From positions 1-12,396 of the forward strand of contig CAXAAH010000043.1 of the NCBI GenBank assembly GCA_963966775.1: DNA of 12,396 nucleotides, in the 5' to 3' direction. Positions within the stretch are counted from its first letter, which is position 1; each line of letters opens with the position of its first letter. Below are positions 7,721 to 12,396 of the stretch, piece by piece. The DNA comes from UBA685 sp002299005 (GTDB lineage: Bacteria; Pseudomonadota; Alphaproteobacteria; Puniceispirillales; Puniceispirillaceae). A model generated the notes under the pieces. That model was not told where the DNA came from. It saw only the letters and a program-made list of their open reading frames with translations, and made no database searches. The position numbers and the translations under genes are program-made.

Positions 7721-9102
7721 GAGGAGACCCGCCCTAATTTTGTTGCCACAACATCCAAGGCAGAAGAGAGCTTTGTCACCACCTCATCAATATCTTTTTT
7801 CTCAAAAGTAAGGGGCGGCGAGAGGATCATCCCATCACGTACCGCCCGCACCATCAGCCCAGAGGCAATCGCCTGATCGCGCACCATCTCAGCTGTCGCG
7901 CCTGTATTTTCAAACAGCACAGGCCCATTTTTATCAGCCACCAATTCAACACAAGCCAGCAAGCCATAGCTGCGCACCTGCCCCACCAGCGGATGGCCCG
8001 CCAAAGGTGCCAGCGCCTCTGCCATATAAGGGCCAGTCTCATCACGGACTTTTTCCAAAAGCCCCTCATCCTCGATAATTTGCAAATTCGCCAGCGCAAC
8101 CGCCGCCGCCACAGGATGACCTGAATAGGTAAAGCCGTGATAAAACTCACCACCTTTTTCTTTCAGGCTATTAAACACACGGTCGCCCACCATCACAGCC
8201 GACATAGGCACATAGCCAGAGGTCAGCCCCTTGGCAAGTGTCATCATATCGGGGCGCAAATCCATATCTTGTGAGGCAAACCATTTGCCCGTGCGCCCAA
8301 AGCCTGTGATGACCTCATCAGCGATAAAGAGGATATCGTATTTTTTGCAAATCTCTTGAATATGCGCAAAATAGCCCTGCGGCGGGATAATCACACCGCC
8401 TGCCCCTTGGATAGGTTCTGCCACGAAGGCCGCGACCTTATCTGCCCCTTGCGCTAGAATCTCATCCTCGAGCCAGCTAGCGGCGGTTTTGGCAAACATC
8501 TCTTCGGACTGGTTGCCCTGATATAAAAATCCATAAGGCGGCTTAATATGCACAAAATCAGGCTCATGGGCGGCTTGTTCATGCATCCCACTCATCCCGC
8601 CCATAGAGGCCGCCAAAATGGTCGAGCCATGATAGCCATAATCACGCCCGATAATCACCCGCTTTTCAGCTCTGCCTTCGAGCGCCCAGAAATGACGTAC
8701 CATGCGGATAATCGTATCATTCGCCTCAGAGCCTGAATTGGCATAAAACACATGGCTCAGCCCCTCAGGGGTCAGCGTGGCCAGCTTTTCAGATAATTTC
8801 GCCACCGCCGGATGAGAGGTCTTAAAAAACGCGTTATAATAAGGCAATTCGCGCATTTGATTCGCCGCCGCCTCAACCAGCGCCTCTCGCCCATAGCCGA
8901 CATTCACACACCACAGGCCCGCCATCGCATCTAGGATCTGATGACCGTCTGAATCATAGATATAATGCCCCTTAGCATGGGTAATCATGCGCGTGCCCTG
9001 CTGGTGCAGAGATTTATAATCCGAAAAAGGCGGCATGTGATAGGCAGCTTCTAATGCCTGCCATTCCTTTGTTGAATGCGCATTTGCCATTGATTGTGCC
9101 AT
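7717..9102 (-). CDS. spuC: Class III aminotransferase, putrescine-pyruvate type (SpuC-like)
   Basis: This PLP enzyme of fold type I, class III, most resembles polyamine:pyruvate aminotransferases that turn putrescine into 4-aminobutanal with alanine as by-product. From the preferred ATG at 9102 it is 461 residues. Visible: ANSGSEAND (121-129) for phosphate binding, RDYGYHG (153-159), IADEVITGFGRTG (260-272) with PLP-contacting Asp262, and the Schiff-base lysine Lys291 in TLAKGLTSG. The longest open frame begins at a GTG (9111), but the sequence AAGGGG (plus 9111-9116) stands eight bases before the ATG at 9102 and overlaps that GTG, so 9102 is better; a third candidate lies at 9090. The gene is first in a two-gene operon with puuA. 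Beta-alanine or another omega-amine could be the true substrate; class-level assignment is secure. Confidence 0.87.
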   Translation of the reverse strand: MAQSMANAHSTKEWQALEAAYHMPPFSDYKSLHQQGTRMITHAKGHYIYDSDGHQILDAMAGLWCVNVGYGREALVEAAANQMRELPYYNAFFKTSHPAVAKLSEKLATLTPEGLSHVFYANSGSEANDTIIRMVRHFWALEGRAEKRVIIGRDYGYHGSTILAASMGGMSGMHEQAAHEPDFVHIKPPYGFLYQGNQSEEMFAKTAASWLEDEILAQGADKVAAFVAEPIQGAGGVIIPPQGYFAHIQEICKKYDILFIADEVITGFGRTGKWFASQDMDLRPDMMTLAKGLTSGYVPMSAVMVGDRVFNSLKEKGGEFYHGFTYSGHPVAAAVALANLQIIEDEGLLEKVRDETGPYMAEALAPLAGHPLVGQVRSYGLLACVELVADKNGPVLFENTGATAEMVRDQAIASGLMVRAVRDGMILSPPLTFEKKDIDEVVTKLSSALDVVATKLGRVSS

Positions 9103-9110
9103 AAATCCCA

Positions 9111-9116
9111 CCCCTT
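9111..9116 (-). promoter_or_regulatory. Shine-Dalgarno of the aminotransferase gene
   Basis: On the minus strand this reads AAGGGG, followed by eight bases and ATG at 9102. It overlaps the GTG at 9111 that would otherwise extend the frame by three codons, and so argues for the shorter protein. Confidence 0.55.
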
Positions 9117-9180
9117 GGCCGCGCGGAGAAACATATTGCCGCTAGCCTTTTGAAAAATCACTATGTTATCTTTACGATAG

Positions 9181-9199
9181 AAGCGAATGACGCTTTTTT
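9181..9199 (+). other. Short stem-loop with T-run, possible attenuator
   Basis: AAGCG pairs with CGCTT around a five-base AATGA loop, and six T follow (9194-9199). The shape resembles a small intrinsic terminator on the plus strand, but no plus-strand gene ends here. If real it would act in a puuB leader. The five-bp stem is weak, so this is tentative. Confidence 0.2.
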
Positions 9200-9212
9200 C
9201 AATGCTATTGAA
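9198..9212. promoter_or_regulatory. 15-bp inverted repeat, candidate operator
   Basis: TTCAAT and ATTGAA are perfect reverse complements around GCT. The site lies near the middle of the divergent region and could bind a dimeric regulator acting on both operons. No regulator gene is in the window. Confidence 0.35.
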
Positions 9213-9243
9213 CATAACTGATTAAACATCGCCTTGTGTCTCA

Positions 9244-9282
9244 TTCACGGCAATAATTCACGCTATTAACTCACGGTATTAA
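9244..9282 (+). repeat. Three contiguous 13-bp direct repeats upstream of puuB
   Basis: The units are TTCACGGCAATAA (9244-9256), TTCACGCTATTAA (9257-9269) and CTCACGGTATTAA (9270-9282), with no bases between them. Units 2 and 3 differ at two of 13 positions, and unit 1 differs from each by two to three. The block ends four bases before the puuB ATG and so overlaps the expected translation-start and leader region. A cooperative protein-binding array is the likeliest reading; it could also be a chance tandem duplication. Confidence 0.55.
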
Positions 9283-9286
9283 TTTA

Positions 9287-10570
9287 ATGCGCATCAGCCC
9301 TTTTTCAGCCTATCAAGCAGATCTGCCAGAACTGGCATTTACCCCTGCCAAAGGCGCTGGTCATATTTATGATGTTCTGATCCTTGGCGGCGGCCTGACA
9401 GGTATCTCAGCCGCCCTAGAGCTTGCCGAGGCAGGGCTGGATGTCGGGCTTGTTGAGGCATTTGGTATTGGCAATGGCGGTTCTGGTCGCAATGGCGGGC
9501 ATCTATTGCCAGATTGGCCCGCAAGCTTTCATCATATTGAAAAGCATCTATCATCTGAAGAGGCCGCGCTTGCATGGGACATTGGCATGTCGACGGTTGA
9601 CTTGGCTGTTGCGCGCATGAAAAAGCACAAAATCGACTGTGATTTGCAGATGGGCTATGTGCATGCCGCCTATCATAAAGGCCATGAGGCCGATTTGCAT
9701 GAGATGCAAGAGACCTATGCCAAGCGCGGGCATGGCGGGCTCACCTTCTTAAAAGACGAAGAGGCCATTCGCGCCCATGTCGGCACAAGCACTTATCATA
9801 GCGCGCTTCATGAGGCTGGTGCCGGTCATATTCAGCCGCTCAAATATCTGCAAGGCCTCGCAAAAGCGGCCGCAAAGGCAGGGGCTGATATCCACCAAAA
9901 CACGCTGATTGACGCGATTGACCATGATGCTTGCACCCTTACCAGCGCCGATGGTCAGATGTTCAAAGGGCGGCATTTATTGCTTTGCGGCAATGCCTAT
10001 TTGCAAGGCACCGCGCCCGGCAAAATGCGCCGCACATTGGCACAGGTCACCTCATCTGTGCTAGCGACCGCGCCTCTATCTGATAATCTAGCCGCCATGG
10101 TCTTGCCGCAAAAAGACGCGGTGGCAGATGGCAATGCGGCCTTGAATTATTACCGCCTTGATGCGCAAAACCGGATGATATTTGGCGGCAGAGCCTCTTA
10201 TATGATACCGGATAACCCGGCGATTGTTAGTAATGATTTGCGCAAAAGGATGCTGTCAGTTTTCCCTGAATTGGCTGATTGTGAGATTGACCATATTTGG
10301 TCAGGCCGCATAGGCATCACTGTCAGCCGCATACCACAATTTGGCCAATTATCCGCCAATTGCACCTATGTGCAGGGCTTCTCAGGCCATGGTGTCGCGC
10401 TTACGGGCATGGCGGGCAAAATCTTGGCTGATAACATCCTTGGCAATGGCACCGCTTTTGAGATTTTAGCCAAAATTGGCCACATCCCCTTCCCCGGCGG
10501 CCCCCTACGCACCCCCGTCCTAGCCCTCGGCATGGCCTATTACAAATTACGCGACAGGTTGAAGATTTAA
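9287..10570 (+). CDS. puuB: FAD-dependent amine oxidoreductase, gamma-glutamylputrescine oxidase-like
   Basis: This 427-residue DAO-family flavoprotein begins with a dinucleotide-binding fold: LILGGGLTGISAALELAEAG (31-50) with the ribose-binding Glu57. A second FAD contact, GSGRNGGH (65-72), is typical of the PuuB/OrdL group. Near the C-terminus SGRIGITVSRIP and the segment GFSGHGVALTG form the conserved FAD-binding end. By family it oxidises gamma-glutamylputrescine to gamma-glutamyl-aminobutyraldehyde, giving ammonia and peroxide. The substrate is inferred from its place between puuA/spuC (divergent) and agmatinase (convergent). Related sarcosine- or glycine-oxidase-like enzymes share these motifs, so substrate is less sure than cofactor. 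No signal peptide is seen. A good Shine-Dalgarno is missing; the start directly follows the 13-bp repeats. Its TAA stop overlaps that of the agmatinase gene in a TTAA palindrome. Confidence 0.83.
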   Translation: MRISPFSAYQADLPELAFTPAKGAGHIYDVLILGGGLTGISAALELAEAGLDVGLVEAFGIGNGGSGRNGGHLLPDWPASFHHIEKHLSSEEAALAWDIGMSTVDLAVARMKKHKIDCDLQMGYVHAAYHKGHEADLHEMQETYAKRGHGGLTFLKDEEAIRAHVGTSTYHSALHEAGAGHIQPLKYLQGLAKAAAKAGADIHQNTLIDAIDHDACTLTSADGQMFKGRHLLLCGNAYLQGTAPGKMRRTLAQVTSSVLATAPLSDNLAAMVLPQKDAVADGNAALNYYRLDAQNRMIFGGRASYMIPDNPAIVSNDLRKRMLSVFPELADCEIDHIWSGRIGITVSRIPQFGQLSANCTYVQGFSGHGVALTGMAGKILADNILGNGTAFEILAKIGHIPFPGGPLRTPVLALGMAYYKLRDRLKI

Positions 10571-11535
10571 CCTCTCGATTGCCGCGCCAGAACGCCTAGC
10601 CAGTCATGGGCGATGGTCGCGGCGGCTAGGGCGGTTATTTCAGCATGATCAAAAGGCGGCGAGACCTCGACTAAATCCATGCCGATTAAATTCAGCCCCC
10701 CAAGGCCTCGGATCAATTCCAACGCCTGCCATGTCGCAAGACCGCCTGAGACAGGGGTGCCTGTGCCGGGGGCAAAGGCCGGGTCAAGCACATCAATATC
10801 GAAACTCACATAACAAGGCCTGTCGCCAATGCGTGCGGCTATAGCCTCTGCCACCGCATCCACGCCCATCTTATGCACATCAGGGGCGGTCAAAACCTGC
10901 ATGCCAACATCGCGGTCATTATGCGTGCGAAGACCGATTTGCATCGAATGCGCCACATCAATCAGCCCGTCCTTGACCGCCTCATAAAACATCGTGCCAT
11001 GGTCAAGCGGGCCAAGACTGTCCCAGGTATCTGAATGCGCATCAAATTGCAAAAGCGCGATCGGCCCATATTTATCGACATGCGCCTTAATCAACGGATA
11101 AGCGATGAAATGATCGCCGCCAAAGCTCAGCAATTTGGTATCTGTCTCAATGATTGATTTTGCGTGCTGATAAATCGCGTCAAAAATCGTGGCTGGATCA
11201 TGCGGGTTTAAGACCACATCGCCCGCATCCACAACCGACAAATAATCAGACAGCGCAAACCCAAAAGGAAAAGCATCTAGCTCTGCCAATTGCACAGAGG
11301 CCGCCCGAATGGCGCGTGGCCCAAGACGTGTGCCAGGCCGGTAGGTCACCGCCCCATCATAGGGAATGCCTGTGACCGCCACATCAACCCCGTCAAAAGC
11401 ACGACTATAGGGCCGGCGCAAAAATGACAGCGCCCCTGAATAGGTCGGCTCAAAGAAATGCGCATCTGCCCTATCAGATCGCCAAGCTTGATCGCCTAAT
11501 TCAGGCGCCATCATCGGTTTTTTATCATCACTCAT
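10567..11535 (-). CDS. speB: Agmatinase-like ureohydrolase
   Basis: This 322-residue protein belongs to the arginase/agmatinase family. It likely hydrolyses agmatine to putrescine and urea, feeding the putrescine-using genes beside it. The binuclear manganese ligands are all visible: GGDH (139-142, His142), DAHSD (165-169, Asp165, His167, Asp169) and SFDIDVLDP (244-252, Asp246 and Asp248). HGT (179-181) and GTGTPVSGG (257-265) match the substrate-loop regions of agmatinases. A Shine-Dalgarno AAGAGG lies five bases before the ATG at 11535. The gene follows the second glutamine-synthetase-like gene by 27 bases, same strand, so they are likely co-transcribed. Guanidinobutyrase or guanidinopropionase is possible, since these related enzymes share the metal motifs; agmatinase is preferred from context. 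Confidence 0.88.
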   Translation of the reverse strand: MSDDKKPMMAPELGDQAWRSDRADAHFFEPTYSGALSFLRRPYSRAFDGVDVAVTGIPYDGAVTYRPGTRLGPRAIRAASVQLAELDAFPFGFALSDYLSVVDAGDVVLNPHDPATIFDAIYQHAKSIIETDTKLLSFGGDHFIAYPLIKAHVDKYGPIALLQFDAHSDTWDSLGPLDHGTMFYEAVKDGLIDVAHSMQIGLRTHNDRDVGMQVLTAPDVHKMGVDAVAEAIAARIGDRPCYVSFDIDVLDPAFAPGTGTPVSGGLATWQALELIRGLGGLNLIGMDLVEVSPPFDHAEITALAAATIAHDWLGVLARQSRG

Positions 11536-11562
11536 ATCAGCCTCTTTTATCCGCTTTCTGCC

Positions 11563-12396
11563 CTATAGATTATTAGACAGGCTATCAAATTCAAAGCGCG
11601 ACACATGGCTTGCAAAGCGTTGCCATTCTTGCCTCTTCGTGCCCAAATAATAGCTATGAAGCGGCGCGCCCAACAAGGTTTTCATCGCCTCACTTGCCGC
11701 AAAATAGCCGATCGCCGCCCCCATCTCAGAGGGTAGATCATCAATCTCTTGCTCATAGGCATTGCCACTTATCGCCGCAGGTGGCACCAGCGCTTCATCA
11801 AAGCCTTGTGCCATCGCGCCTGCCATCACCGCCAGCAATAAATAGGGGTTACAATCAGCCCCCGCCGAGCGATATTCAAGCCGCCTGGCCGCAGGTGATG
11901 AGGCCGGAATACGCAATGAAGCGGTGCGATTATCATGCCCCCAACAAATCTTAGTCGGCGCATGAGATGACGGCACAAGCCGGCGATAGCTGTTGCTATT
12001 CGGGGCCAAAATAAGGGTCGATTCCTGCATCATCTGCAAGATACCAGCCACCGCCTGTGCAAGGCGCAAACCGCCTGCCGCATCCTCATCATGGAACAGA
12101 TTTTGCCCCGCCCTATCCAGCAGGCTCGCATGAACATGCAGGCCGCATCCTGCCTCATTTGAGAGCGGCTTTGCCATAAAGCTGGCACGGATACCACGCG
12201 CTTTGGCGAGGCCCTTGACCATATATTTGAAAATCAAAATATCTTCGGCAATGGTGATAAGCGCGGTCTTTGGCTGAAACGAAATCTCAAACTGCCCCCT
12301 GCCAAGCTCTGAGGTGATGGTATCAATCGCAATATCCTGCGCCGCACATAGCGCGTTAATCTCAGATAGTAGCACATCATAATCATCAAGATGATG
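11563..12396 (-). CDS. Second glutamine synthetase-like enzyme, gamma-glutamyl-amine ligase type (5' end cut by window)
   Basis: The frame stays open to the window end (residues read HHLDDYDVLLSEIN before the first internal GTG at 12375), so the N-terminal beta-grasp part lies outside. The visible 277 residues are the catalytic domain: SELGRGQFEISF (like the EGGAGQMEINF of PuuA), CGLHVHASL, SYRRLVPSSHAPTKICWGHDNRT, SLRIP and RRLEYRSAGADCNPYL. The ATP, metal and glutamate positions look intact. It differs strongly from the PuuA-like protein at 6380-7720, so it is an old paralogue rather than a recent copy. Being next to agmatinase suggests it glutamylates a polyamine or related amine; the true substrate is unknown. 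It ends with TAG at 11563-11565. Confidence 0.82.
   Translation of the reverse strand, partial: HHLDDYDVLLSEINALCAAQDIAIDTITSELGRGQFEISFQPKTALITIAEDILIFKYMVKGLAKARGIRASFMAKPLSNEAGCGLHVHASLLDRAGQNLFHDEDAAGGLRLAQAVAGILQMMQESTLILAPNSNSYRRLVPSSHAPTKICWGHDNRTASLRIPASSPAARRLEYRSAGADCNPYLLLAVMAGAMAQGFDEALVPPAAISGNAYEQEIDDLPSEMGAAIGYFAASEAMKTLLGAPLHSYYLGTKRQEWQRFASHVSRFEFDSLSNNL

Larger units (their letters stand above)
9117..9286. promoter_or_regulatory. Divergent control region between spuC-puuA operon and puuB
   Basis: About 170 non-coding, AT-rich bases lie between divergent genes of the same pathway, a natural place for a shared polyamine-responsive switch. In order it holds a stem-loop followed by six T (9181-9199), a 15-bp palindrome (9198-9212) and three contiguous 13-bp repeats (9244-9282) ending four bases before the puuB start. 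I could not pick a convincing -35/-10 pair for either direction by eye, and puuB has no clear Shine-Dalgarno. Confidence 0.5.

Noticed and set aside
9103..9111. GTG start at 9111 for the aminotransferase
   Set aside because: It overlaps the AAGGGG Shine-Dalgarno that is ideally spaced from ATG 9102, so the three extra codons are probably leader.
12373..12375. GTG at 12375 as the start of the second GS-like gene
   Set aside because: The frame continues open to the window end, and the product from this GTG would lack the N-terminal domain that the family needs.

Overview
The window looks like a chromosomal segment from a free-living alphaproteobacterium of middling GC content. This is inferred from protein character, not from a database search: an ABC1 kinase of the KVAQ type, an M3 oligopeptidase, and a SpuC/PuuA/PuuB/SpeB polyamine cluster that resembles alphaproteobacterial versions. 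A marine SAR116- or Rhodospirillales-like source would fit, but this is not proven. I see no tRNA, rRNA, CRISPR array, insertion sequence or phage gene.

Left part (1-5162). An ABC1/UbiB-type atypical kinase (minus strand, C-terminus cut by the window start) is preceded by an M3-family oligoendopeptidase on the same strand. The two are joined by an ATGA overlap and form a likely translationally coupled pair. Divergent from the peptidase, across a 209-base control region with a 15-bp perfect palindrome, is a long-chain acyl-CoA synthetase-like AMP-binding enzyme. Several of its usual catalytic motif residues are substituted.

Middle (5315-6376). A multi-membrane-spanning MraY/WecA-like polyprenyl-phosphate sugar-1-phosphate transferase stands alone. 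It is visibly more AT-rich than its neighbours and has no cell-envelope partner genes here. It ends three bases from the convergent stop of the next operon.

Right part (6380-12396) is a polyamine-use locus. A class III aminotransferase (SpuC-like) and a gamma-glutamylputrescine synthetase (PuuA-like) are coupled by an ATGA overlap on the minus strand. Divergent from them is an FAD oxidoreductase (PuuB-like), and the region between carries three contiguous 13-bp repeats, a palindrome and a small stem-loop. Convergent with puuB, and sharing a TTAA stop palindrome, is an agmatinase (SpeB-like). Upstream of it in the same operon lies a second glutamine-synthetase-like enzyme, truncated by the window end. 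Together they can be read as agmatine to putrescine plus urea (SpeB), followed by two exits for putrescine: direct transamination (SpuC), or gamma-glutamylation and oxidation (PuuA, PuuB). The later enzymes PuuC and PuuD, a transporter and a regulator are not in view.

I find no wholly new system. The best leads are the tandem 13-bp repeat array in the spuC-puuB control region and the altered active-site motifs of the acyl-CoA synthetase-like protein.
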